A DNA stretch of 60,490 bases from NCBI RefSeq assembly GCF_014207355.1, contig NZ_JACHEF010000013.1, forward strand, positions 1 to 60,490, in the 5' to 3' direction. The notes beneath the pieces were generated by a model, which saw only the letters and a list, made by a program, of their open reading frames with translations, did not search any database and was not told where the DNA came from. The DNA is from Mesorhizobium sangaii (GTDB lineage Bacteria; Pseudomonadota; Alphaproteobacteria; Rhizobiales; Rhizobiaceae). Positions within the stretch are counted from its first letter, which is position 1. Each line of letters starts with the position of its first letter. The translations under genes were made by a program, and so were the position numbers. Shown here in pieces: positions 45,744-53,568 of this stretch.

Positions 45744-48373
45744 AACTTACAGCCCTTCGGCTCCACAACGTCAAACGGTTCGCTGGGCAAGGTGTCGCCA
45801 TCGAGAACATAGGCGACGGCGTCAACGTGCTTTGTGCAGTCAATGAATTCGGCAAATCAACCTTCTTCGAAGCACTCCATGCACTCTTTTTCCAGCCTCA
45901 TACGGGGACGCCCGAAGGCGTGAGACTGCTACGGCCTTATAGTGGGGGCAACCCGGTGGTGGAGGCCGACATCACTACTTCAGAAGGACGCTATCGGCTT
46001 ACCAAGCAGTTTTATGGAGGCAAGCTGGCAAGCGTTATCGACCTCGATCGGGGGCGACTGTTGGCTCAAGCGGACGAGGCCGAAGCGTTTATCGGCAAAC
46101 TAATCCATGGCGGAGCCGCAGGACCGGCAGGATTGCTCTGGGTTCGCCAAGGGGTCACCGGCATCGAAAAGCGCAGCAAAAGCGAGGAGGATGGCGAAAA
46201 ACGCGTGCGCGAAAGCCTACTATCCTCGGTTCAGGGGGAAGTTGAAGCCCTGACCGGCGGGCGACGCATGGCCGAAATCGCCGCCGCATGTGAAGAAGAA
46301 CTCTATAGCCTGGTTACGTCAACGCTGCGTCCCAAGAGCGGCGGTCTCTATGCGGCGGCGCTCGATGAGCGTGACAAACTGCTGAAAGAAGAGCTGCGCC
46401 TCAGCGCCGAAGTTGCCGGTCTGCGCGATGCGCTCGACAAGCGGCGCATGGCGTTGGCGCGTCTGTCTGAGCTTGAAAACCCCGAAGAAGGCGCTACCCG
46501 GCGGGAGGGCATCTCGGTAGCCGAAGCCGCGGTCGAGGCCGCCAAATCGCACAGCGAAGCCCTGAAAGCTGCTGAAGCGGAAGCTGCCCTGGCGACAATT
46601 CACCACGACGCTGCGAAGCAGGCCCTCGATAGTTTTCGGACCGCGCTCAAACGAGCCGCCGATTTGCGCGAGCAGTCGACGATTGCGCAGCTTCGCCGCA
46701 GTGAGGTTCTCGATCGGCGCGCTTCAGCCATAGCCGAAAACGAACGAGCGATGGCCGAAGTTCAAGTAGCCGAACAGGAAGAGCGCGAAGCTCGCGAACT
46801 GCTCGCGCGGCTGGATGCGACCCTCTTGGCACGCGACGCAGCCGAACAACTGGCCACCCTACACAACCGGTTGAAACAAGCCGAAGTCGCCAGAACCCAG
46901 ATCGAAGATGGAGAGGCAGCGCTGGCTATGCTGGCGGTGCCGGAACAGGCTATCGAGCAGCTCCAAGCGCTCGAAATCGACATTGCCGGCCTTCGTGCAG
47001 CTCAACTGGGAACCCTGCCGACACTACGCATGGAATACCGGGACGGCGCCGCCGATTTGGTGACCATCGATGCCAAGCCTTTGCCCCATGCAGAAGACCA
47101 AAGCTTTGCTGGCACCGTGCGCATAGATATTGCCGGCATCGGAGCCTTGACCCTGCGCTCAAATCGGCCACAGCAAGCCAACCGGACCATCGAAGAAGCC
47201 GAAGCGAAGCACCACAGCCTGCTTGCGTCCCTTGGTGTCGATAGCCTCAGGACGGCACGCCAGCGCCTGGTTGAAGCGGGCGACAAGGCTGCCGAACTGG
47301 GCTTGGCGCGTCAGCGGCTTGGCGATCTCGCGCCCAAAGGAATACAGCAATTGCACGAGGAGCTTGCCCGACTGAGTGCCCTCGCGGCCGGGGACCTCGA
47401 ACTTAAAGTCGATTCGCAACAGATCCGGCAACATCATGCAGCAGCCCAGCAGCGTGTGGCGACAACACGCAACAACGTGCGCGAGGCCCTGCCCCTGCGC
47501 AGCCATGCCGACGAGGCTGTCATGGCCGCGGAGACTGCTTACGTGACCATCCAGGCGGAACTGACCAGCCTTGAGGTCATATTGGGGCCTGACGCAGAGC
47601 GCGAGGAAAAGGAGCGCTTGCTCCTCACCGAGGCCACCTCGCGACAAACTCTGCGCGAAGCGGCTGAAACGCGCGCTGCACCCCTGCGCGACGGCGCTCA
47701 CGATCTCACCAGCGCCGAAGCCGTTCTGCGCCGTGCCCGCTCGGTTCAGGATGCCGCCACGCAGGAAGCAAGTCAGTTGCGTGTAACTCTAGCCGATGTC
47801 AATGGCCATATTCGGACCCGGTCCGACGACGCGGTGGAAGAAGCTTGGCGCGAGGCCAGAGAAAAATTGGAAGTCGCTGAAGAGCGAGTGGGACGCTTCG
47901 AAATCGAAAAGGCCGTCCTCGACCGGCTGCGCACAACGCTGGTCGCTGCGCGCTCGGCGGCACGCGATCTATATCTCACGCCGGTCATGTCCGAGCTGCG
48001 GCCGCTGCTCAGACTGTTATTCGACGACATCTCCATAGTGTTCGATGAGAATACACTGTTGCCGCAGACCGTTCGTCGCAATGGTCAGGACGAGGATGTC
48101 GAGAGGTTGAGTGGCGGCATGCGAGAACAGCTTTCGGTTCTGACCCGGCTGGCCTTCGCCCGTCTGCTCGCCCGCGACGGGCGACCCACACCGGTTATCC
48201 TCGATGACGCGTTGGTCTATTCCGATGACGATCGCATTGAGTGCATGTTCGACGCTTTGCATCGTCAATCACGCGATCAGCAGATTCTCGTTTTCTCCTG
48301 CCGCCAACGCGCGTTCGCAAAACTCGGCGGAAACATTTTGCAGATGAGCGACTGGCAACCGGGTAAGTCATAA
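45740..48373 (+). CDS. SbcC/Rad50-like ATPase
   Basis: 877 residues. The N-terminus MKLTALRLHNVKRFAG and Walker A VNEFGKSTFFEAL are of the Rad50/SbcC class. A long coiled coil (about residues 180-750) rich in Ala/Glu/Arg is interrupted by a beta-rich part near 430-470. Then come the ABC signature LSGGMREQLSV near 788 and Walker B PVILDDALVYSDDDR. The coiled coil is shorter than in housekeeping SbcC and no zinc-hook CxxC was seen, so it is a specialised variant. ATGA overlap with the SbcD-like gene. Confidence 0.85.
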   Translation: MKLTALRLHNVKRFAGQGVAIENIGDGVNVLCAVNEFGKSTFFEALHALFFQPHTGTPEGVRLLRPYSGGNPVVEADITTSEGRYRLTKQFYGGKLASVIDLDRGRLLAQADEAEAFIGKLIHGGAAGPAGLLWVRQGVTGIEKRSKSEEDGEKRVRESLLSSVQGEVEALTGGRRMAEIAAACEEELYSLVTSTLRPKSGGLYAAALDERDKLLKEELRLSAEVAGLRDALDKRRMALARLSELENPEEGATRREGISVAEAAVEAAKSHSEALKAAEAEAALATIHHDAAKQALDSFRTALKRAADLREQSTIAQLRRSEVLDRRASAIAENERAMAEVQVAEQEEREARELLARLDATLLARDAAEQLATLHNRLKQAEVARTQIEDGEAALAMLAVPEQAIEQLQALEIDIAGLRAAQLGTLPTLRMEYRDGAADLVTIDAKPLPHAEDQSFAGTVRIDIAGIGALTLRSNRPQQANRTIEEAEAKHHSLLASLGVDSLRTARQRLVEAGDKAAELGLARQRLGDLAPKGIQQLHEELARLSALAAGDLELKVDSQQIRQHHAAAQQRVATTRNNVREALPLRSHADEAVMAAETAYVTIQAELTSLEVILGPDAEREEKERLLLTEATSRQTLREAAETRAAPLRDGAHDLTSAEAVLRRARSVQDAATQEASQLRVTLADVNGHIRTRSDDAVEEAWREAREKLEVAEERVGRFEIEKAVLDRLRTTLVAARSAARDLYLTPVMSELRPLLRLLFDDISIVFDENTLLPQTVRRNGQDEDVERLSGGMREQLSVLTRLAFARLLARDGRPTPVILDDALVYSDDDRIECMFDALHRQSRDQQILVFSCRQRAFAKLGGNILQMSDWQPGKS

Positions 48374-48391
48374 GCGGAGACGAGATGGCTC

Positions 48392-48463
48392 TGTCCGAAA
48401 TTTGTATATATGTTTCGGACAGCTGCTTGTTGATCGTCCGAAAAACGTCTACAATTTTCGGAC
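48392..48463 (+). promoter_or_regulatory. AbiE-type promoter and twin inverted-repeat operator
   Basis: Two inverted repeats of TGTCCGAAA/TTTCGGACA type: arms 48392-48400 and 48413-48421, and arms 48436-48444 and 48455-48463. Between the second arms sits a -10-like TACAAT (48450-48455), 17 bases after TTGTTG (48427-48432). The last arm ends at the antitoxin ATG. AbiEi-type antitoxins repress their own genes by binding such paired sites, which would block this promoter. Confidence 0.65.
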
Positions 48464-49297
48464 ATGAGCAGCGACTCGCCCGATCTGAAGACAGCCATGC
48501 TTGACCGCATCCGTGCCGACGCGCCGCGCAAGGTGTGGACGCCCAGTGATTTCGTGGATCTCGCCTCGCGGGACGCCGTCGATAAGGCGTTGCAGCGGTT
48601 GACGAACGCGCAAACTCTCAGGCGAATCGATCGAGGACTCTACGATCAGCCTGGCTTCAACAAGCTCACCCAAAAAACTAACCCGCCCGATCCGCGCTCG
48701 GTCATCGACGCCGTTGGCCGACGCGACCAAACCCGGATGCTTGTCGATGGCATGACCGCAGCAAACGATCTGGGCCTGACCGACGCCGTCCCGGCAAAAA
48801 TCGTGGTGCACACAGACGCCCGCCGTCGCGCCATTAAGCTCGGTAACGTCACAATCACCTTCCGTCCGACTGCGCCCAGCAAGTTGTTCTGGGCCGGGCG
48901 ACTTGCGATGCGCGTCGTCCAGGCGCTTCACTGGCTCCGCGGTCTCCTGGTCCGTGAAGGAGAGAGTGATCACGTCAAGCGCAAGCTCGCCAAGCTCTTC
49001 GAAGATCCAGTTGCGGGCCTGCAGCTGAAAGCTGACATCACTGCGGGTATGACGGCGCTACCAACCTGGATGTGGGTGTTTCTCAAGCCGCTTGTCGAAA
49101 ACGACGCTGGCGTTGGTCGTTGGCATGTCGGTGATGATGATCATGCTGGTGCCGATGCTGATCATGATCGTCAGCGACAACGAACGAGGGACGGCGACGA
49201 TGATCACGCAGCCATCGGCCGACGGAAGCCGAAACCGCACTCTGCCGGCAAGACACGAACCGCCAAGCGCGGCGCAACCCGGACCGCGAAGACATGA
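48464..49297 (+). CDS. AbiEi-type antitoxin/repressor (DUF6088)
   Basis: 277 residues. The N-terminal winged-helix region (KTAMLDRIRADAPRKVWTPSDFVDLASRDAVDKALQRLTNAQTLRRIDRGLY) and middle (LVDGMTAANDLGLTDAVPAKIVVHTDARRRAIKLGNVTITFRP) are those of type IV antitoxins that silence the AbiEii toxin gene. The last 70 residues are unusual: His/Asp-rich then Lys/Arg-rich (KPHSAGKTRTAKRGATRTAKT). Since the stop overlaps the toxin ATG, the extension may be native or a lost stop that reached the next start. Confidence 0.75.
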   Translation: MSSDSPDLKTAMLDRIRADAPRKVWTPSDFVDLASRDAVDKALQRLTNAQTLRRIDRGLYDQPGFNKLTQKTNPPDPRSVIDAVGRRDQTRMLVDGMTAANDLGLTDAVPAKIVVHTDARRRAIKLGNVTITFRPTAPSKLFWAGRLAMRVVQALHWLRGLLVREGESDHVKRKLAKLFEDPVAGLQLKADITAGMTALPTWMWVFLKPLVENDAGVGRWHVGDDDHAGADADHDRQRQRTRDGDDDHAAIGRRKPKPHSAGKTRTAKRGATRTAKT

Positions 49298-49643
49298 ATG
49301 CGGCTTTCGACGAGGTCCTCGCGGCAGGGTCGGACGCGATGTTAAGCGCTTTCGATACTACGGCGATGCGCCTCGGCATGCCTTGTTCAATGGACTGAAA
49401 GAGGGGGGACCCCGCCTCCTTTTCAGGGGCGGAACCTCCTTGTCCAAAGGTTTCGGTCTGATCAACCGCTTCTCACAGGATATCGACGTCACGGTGTTTC
49501 GGGACGACATTGGCGAACCGGGGACCATCGAGGAGCTCGACGCGCTGAGCGGTAAGAAACGGAAGGCGCGCCTCGATGCGATCAAGGACGCCTGCCAAGC
49601 CTACATCAACGGCCCGCTGCGCAAAACTTTAAGCCGCCATTAG
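49294..49643 (+). pseudogene. Broken AbiEii nucleotidyltransferase toxin
   Basis: The start at 49294 (MNAAFDEVLAAGSDAMLSAFDTTAMRLGMP) is N-terminal AbiEii-like but loses frame before the active site. Another frame holds LFNGLKEGGPRLLFRGGTSLSKGFGLINRFSQDIDVTVFRDDIG, the GGTSL(S)K and DxD nucleotidyltransferase core, and stops at LRKTLSRH after about 110 residues. A stretch usually found between (VEKDFWVCW) is gone, and the C-terminal two thirds are missing. An intact toxin would add nucleotides to tRNA and stop growth. This one is dead, so the antitoxin now only represses. Confidence 0.75.
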
Positions 49644-49949
49644 CTACCTACTTCAGTCCAAGACCCGCTGTTAACGCGGGCGCGAGGATTTAGCAGGGAT
49701 CGCGCCTGGCAAGGTCAGGGGCGTACGCCGACTGGCCGGGCAGGCCGTCCACAAGCGGACAGCGGAAAGACCCTCAGAATGGCCCGCAGCGGACCTTGTT
49801 TGGATCCTATGGCAGGCTGCGGCGGCCTCAAATGAGTCAGTATCAGCTTCAAATTCTCTGTAGAGAAGGGCCCGTCAGATTAATGGCGGTTTACTCGGAA
49901 TTTGATTCAGCGTCATTCTGCATTTCGCTCATCGTCACCTCCACAATTT
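49644..49949. other. Interval after the AbiE toxin remnant
   Basis: 306 bases, probably the rest of the deleted toxin replaced by unrelated sequence. The only supported item is a 13-codon frame on the minus strand (49932-49891, MSEMQNDAESNSE) with GGAGGTG upstream: a 5' gene fragment or a mini-ORF. It diverges from the RHH gene across the GATACC repeats. Confidence 0.35.
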
Positions 49950-49971
49950 GATACCGTGATACCACGATACC
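49950..49971. promoter_or_regulatory. Triple GATACC operator
   Basis: GATACC occurs three times at 49950, 49958 and 49966, an exact 8-base period, on the same helical face in steps of about three quarters of a turn. It lies 43 bases before the RHH start and just behind a mini-ORF on the other strand. Repeats like this are typical operators for RHH repressors. Confidence 0.6.
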
Positions 49972-50013
49972 AAGGTGGTTGACAAGAGGCTTGTTTTGGT
50001 GCAAAACAGCGCC

Positions 50014-50220
50014 ATGAAACAAGCTAAAGCGATGACTGTTCGCCTCTCCGAAGAGCAAGCTCAGGCCCTGGAGATGGTCGCCAGCGTTGAAAATCGGCCC
50101 GTGTCCGATATTATTCGGGCAGCGATAACCACCCATATCGAGACCCGCAGACGTGACCCAAGCTTCCAGGCCGGGCTCAAGGACCGCATTTCACAGGCGC
50201 GTAAGCTGCTCGACCGCTAG
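50014..50220 (+). CDS. Ribbon-helix-helix antitoxin-like repressor
   Basis: 68 residues (MKQAKAMTVRLSEEQAQALEMVASVENRPVSDIIRAAI). This is a complete RHH domain: strand TVRL, helix QAQALEMVASVE, turn NRPVSD, helix IIRAAITTHI. It should bind the GATACC repeats upstream. No toxin of its usual partner families follows; the next genes are a Fic antitoxin and Fic toxin 33 bases downstream, so it may be the transcriptional repressor of that unit. Confidence 0.75.
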   Translation: MKQAKAMTVRLSEEQAQALEMVASVENRPVSDIIRAAITTHIETRRRDPSFQAGLKDRISQARKLLDR

Positions 50221-50253
50221 TCGGTCACTGCCGCCTTCGATGACAGGGGAAGC

Positions 50254-50463
50254 ATGAAGAAATCCACCAAGGGTCCGACGCCTAGCGCGCCCGGCCATAT
50301 CCTCGGACAGCGCACATTCGCGGCGATCACAGCCGTCGAAGGCATCAACTTGAGCGCGGCCAGCCGTAAGCGTCTCGCGGATCTGAAGAAGCGCAAGCTT
50401 TCGCCTGACGATCAGCGGGCTGAGATTATCCGCGCTTATCAGGACGCCAAGTCACGCGGGTGA
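50254..50463 (+). CDS. Fic-system antitoxin (VbhA/YhfG-like)
   Basis: 69 residues directly before fic. It contains TFAAITAVEGINLSAASRKRL, in which AVEG sits where VbhA-type inhibitors place their (S/T)xxxE(G/N) helix; the Ser/Thr is one position off, so the match is imperfect. By family logic its Glu would block ATP binding in the Fic active site. Its TGA overlaps the fic ATG (TGATG). Confidence 0.65.
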   Translation: MKKSTKGPTPSAPGHILGQRTFAAITAVEGINLSAASRKRLADLKKRKLSPDDQRAEIIRAYQDAKSRG

Positions 50464-51038
50464 TGTCGGTCGGTTACGACGCCTTCGACGATCCCTACGC
50501 CTATAAAGGCACCACGACCCTAAAGAACAAGCTTGCCTTGCGCGATCCCACATTGCTCGAGGCCTTCGAGCTTGAAATGACAACGCTGCGCGCTGGCGAG
50601 CCGCTACCGCGTGGTCGTTATGACCCGAGCCACTATCGCCGCGTCCATTACCACCTGTTCCAGGATGTCTACAGCTGGGCTGGCAAGTACCGCACGGTGC
50701 GAACTGCGAAGGCCGGCAATCCGTTCTGCTTTCCGGAGTATATCGACGGCGAGATGAAACGGCTTTTCGGTGCGCTTCCGTCGGTGATCGGAGCGGAGAC
50801 CGCTGGTGCTTTCGTGGCCGAGGCGGCCCATTTCCTGGGCGAACTGAATGCGATCCATCCCTTCCGAGAAGGCAATGGCCGTTCGCAACTGTCATTCATG
50901 GCGATGCTCGGCGAGCGCGCGGGATATCCCATGGATTTTAGTCGCGTCAGAAGAGAAACATTTTTGCCAGCGATGGTCGCAAGCTACACGGGCGATCTCA
51001 CCCGATTGGTCCTGGAGCTTCGTCATCTGCTCCTTTAG
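50463..51038 (+). CDS. Fic-domain toxin (AMP transferase)
   Basis: 191 residues from ATG 50463. The active-site motif HPFREGNGRSQ is present (consensus HxFx(D/E)GNGRxxR, last Arg replaced by Gln), and YDPSHYRRVHYHLFQDVYSWAGKYRTV is the upstream Fic core. It would transfer AMP from ATP to a target such as a topoisomerase, stopping growth unless held by the small protein before it. Start overlaps the antitoxin stop. Likely still active in structure; the Gln change could weaken it. Confidence 0.85.
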   Translation: MSVGYDAFDDPYAYKGTTTLKNKLALRDPTLLEAFELEMTTLRAGEPLPRGRYDPSHYRRVHYHLFQDVYSWAGKYRTVRTAKAGNPFCFPEYIDGEMKRLFGALPSVIGAETAGAFVAEAAHFLGELNAIHPFREGNGRSQLSFMAMLGERAGYPMDFSRVRRETFLPAMVASYTGDLTRLVLELRHLLL

Positions 51039-51239
51039 ATCTTGGGTGTGCGCCGTTCAAGACGAGCGTCTAGCGCGTGCGCCTAAAGCCGGGCTGAGGC
51101 ATGTGCGAGGAGCGTGCCTGGAGAGCATGAGGAACTGTGGGGCGGTTGGTTACGGAGGCTCTCTGAGCGGGCCGGAACCGCGCCACAGAAAGTGCCCGTT
51201 TGGTCGGCCGCAACGTGACTGCCCCACAAATCCTCATGC

Positions 51240-51671
51240 TCCCTAACTCGAGCTTCTCGCGCACCGGCTCTCCGAATTCGGTTGCAAGCGCCTCGCGAAA
51301 CCGCTGCGTGAGATGCGATGGCGACGCTGAGAGTTTCGTCTCCGCGTCCTTGACGACCCCGTCCCACGAACCGCGCGCGCTCAATCGCAGGATATTCGAA
51401 TCTCACCCTCCAAGCTGCGTGTTCGGACCAGTGCGGCCTTCGGATGCCAGCTATGGGTAGCCTCGTCGAAATCCACCTCGCGCACGAACTGGTCCAGCAC
51501 CGCCGCGATACGCGGTGTCCGGCGCATCTTCGCGAGACGCCCCCGCTGGATAATGATTCGCACCTTGCCGCGCAGCCGCTCGACCGCATCCGCGAAGTCG
51601 GACGGGCTGCCACGACCCGTGTCACTGTTCTTGCCCGCCAGGGCGAGCAATGTCGCACCGATTGTCCCTAG
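51240..51671 (-). pseudogene. Fragment of a PLD-like protein cut by an IS
   Basis: Reading leftward from 51671 a frame gives SDFADAVERLRGKVRIIIQRGRLAKMRRTPRIAAVLDQFVREVDFDEATHSWHPKAALVR, where HPK looks like the HxK part of a phospholipase-D nuclease motif. It then drifts to SLEGEIRISCD and stops; another frame (SHLTQRFREALATEFGEPVREKLEL) may be its continuation. The 5' end is removed by the IS5 element whose left end is at 51672. Confidence 0.35.
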
Positions 51672-52527
51672 GTCGTAGTGACGATTTAAGGTTTGGGGAT
51701 TCCCCTTTGGGCGCAAATCAGATTCAACGCTGACTTTTGGAGGTCAGCGGTGGATTGTGATGCGCTTCGGAATGATCAGTGGGAACGGATCAAAGGGTTC
51801 GTACCCGGCGCAACGAAAGGCAAGCGCGGTCCCAGGACGAACAACCGGCTGTTTTTGGATGCGCTGCTGTGGATGGCGCGCTCGGGCGGTCGCTGGCGCG
51901 ACCTGCCGGAAAGGCTTGGCAACCACGCTATATTGAAGCGGCGCTATTATCGCTGGATCGAGATGGGTGTGCCCGACGACATGTTGGCGGTCCTGGCCGC
52001 GAAGCCGATCTTGAATGGCTGATGATCGACTCGACTATCGTGCGAGCGCATCAGCACGCCGCTGGCGCGCGCAAGGAAAAAGGGGGGCGGATGCCCAAGG
52101 GCTGGGTCGGTCTCGCGGCGGACTAAGCACCAAGGTCCATGCCGCCGGCGATGCGCTCGGGCTCCCGGTTCGGCTGATCGCCAGCCCCGGACAACGCAAC
52201 GACATCGCCTTTGCCCATGATCTCGTCGATGGCTTCGAGGCTGGCGCCACGATCGCCGACAAGGGCTATGACGCCGACCACCTGCACGAAAAGATCGCTG
52301 AAACGGGGGCCGAAATCGTCATCCCACCCAAGCGCAACCGCAAGGTCCAGCGTCCCTACGACACTCACCTATACAAAGAGCGCAACATCATCGAGCGCTT
52401 CTTCAACAAGCTCAAGCAGTTCCGCCGGGTCGCAACACGATACGACAAGCTGCTGGCAAACTTCATGGGCTTCGTTAAACTCGCCGCTATCGCTATCTGG
52501 CTCAGATAGTTAAATCGTCACCACGCC
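51672..52527 (+). mobile_element. IS5-family (IS427-type) insertion sequence with CTAG target duplication
   Basis: 18-base ends GTCGTAGTGACGATTTAA (51672-51689) and the complement of GGCGTGGTGACGATTTAA (52510-52527), 16 of 18 matching. The element, 856 bp, is flanked on both sides by CTAG (51668-51671 and 52528-52531), the kind of short duplication made by IS5 elements, so it arrived by transposition. Confidence 0.8.
51750..52509 (+). pseudogene. IS5-family transposase, split by frameshifts
   Basis: GTG 51750 after GGAGG starts VDCDALRNDQWERIKGFVPG and runs through GGRWRDLPERLG to LAAKPILNG. Two further frames complete it: LEWLMIDSTIVRAHQHAAGARKEKGG, then LGRSRGGLSTKVHAAGDALG ... ADKGYDADHL ... 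ERNIIERFFNKLKQFRRVATRYDKL, with the DDE residues in IDST, ADKGYD and IIERFF. The second change falls at a run of As and Gs (near 52077) where IS5-type elements can use programmed slippage; the first (near 51995) looks like a real indel. Probably inactive. Confidence 0.75.
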
Positions 52528-52560
52528 CTAGATGCTGCCCCAGTTGGATGGCAGCCGCCA

Positions 52561-53367
52561 GGTTGTGTTGCTGTAACTGGTCGCGTGGGAGAACCCTGCA
52601 TCAATTTTCGCGAGGTTCGAGATGTTCAAAGGCCGTCAGTTCGACCAGTCCGTCATCTTGTTATGCGTGCGCTGGTATCTGGCCTACAATCTGAGCCTGC
52701 GCGACTGGAAAGAAATGATGGCCAAACGCGGCATTCGGCGTCGATCATTCGACGATCCATCGCTGGGTCATTCATTTCGCGCCGCGGTTGCTGGAGCGCT
52801 TCAACCGCCGCAAGCGTGCCGTCACCGGCAAATGGCATGTCGACGAAACCTAAATCAAGGTTCGCGGTGAGTGGATGTATCTCTACCGCGCCATCGACAG
52901 TGTCGGCGACACGGTCGAATTCTGGTTAAGCGAGCTGCTGGCGTCCAAGCGCTTCTTCAGGAAAGCCCTGGAGCGCCATAACCGGCCCGATCGCATCGTC
53001 ATCGACGGCAGCCAGACCAATCATGAAGCCATCACTTCCTGCGATGCGGCAAATCGGTTGCAGGATCGTTCCCGGCGCTGGCTAAACCCGATCACGATCA
53101 GGAAAAGTCGATACTTGAACAACAGGATCGAGCAGGGCCACCGGCGCATCAAGCGCCGTGTGCGGCCGATGCTGGGTTTCAAGTCGCCGGCCACCGCCAG
53201 CATGACCCTGTCGGGGATCGAAATGCTTCACATGATGCGCAAGCGACAGGCGAGGTACGCGTTCAATCCAAATCCCTCCCTGGCCGAGCAGTTCGCCATA
53301 CTGGCGGCATGACAGCGGCCTGTCCCGACCAACCTTCATGACACAGAAAAAACTTTCCAACACAACC
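52561..53367 (+). mobile_element. IS6-family insertion sequence (807 bp)
   Basis: Ends GGTTGTGTTG (52561-52570) and CAACACAACC (53358-53367) are inverted. Flanking 8-base sequences differ, so no target duplication remains. The right end is repeated, inverted, at 59771-59846 on the far side of the hydrazine operon, making this the left border of a composite structure. Confidence 0.75.
52622..53312 (+). pseudogene. IS6-family transposase with a frameshift and stop
   Basis: MFKGRQFDQSVILLCVRWYLAYNLSLRDWKEMMAKRGI is the IS6/IS26 opening. A shift near 52738 moves the reading to VDHSTIHRWVIHFAPRLLERFNRRKRAVTGKWHVDET, where a TAA (52851-52853) interrupts. The rest (IKVRGEWMYLYRAIDSVG, TIRKSRYLNNRIEQGHRRIKRRVRPMLGFKSPATA) is intact. 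Two lesions mean it cannot move by itself. Confidence 0.85.
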
Positions 53368-53372
53368 AACTC

Positions 53373-53543
53373 TTGTCGTCGTTTAGCCGCGCTTTTGAAA
53401 AGCCATCAACACTTCAGACTTCGCCCGAGCCGGACGACATGGGCGTCGTTTCGGTGACAAGGCTGATCAAAGACGAAGTCCACGATGCACTTCCTGGCTT
53501 GCCCGCATCCTCCGGGCTGATTCTCGAAAAGTGGCTGCGGTGA
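53373..53543 (+). pseudogene. Tail of an unknown gene cut by the IS6 element
   Basis: 56 residues ending MGVVSVTRLIKDEVHDALPGLPASSGLILEKWLR and a TGA. It starts just at the IS border without a start codon. Not identified. The remaining bases up to 53568 hold nothing. Confidence 0.3.
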
Positions 53544-53568
53544 ACGCCCGAAATCTTTGATCGGTTAT

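Noticed and set aside
49092..49200. Membrane peptide with SVMMIMLVPMLIMIVS inside the AbiE region
   Set aside because: It is another frame of the His/Asp-rich antitoxin tail; no ribosome-binding site or relatives are apparent.
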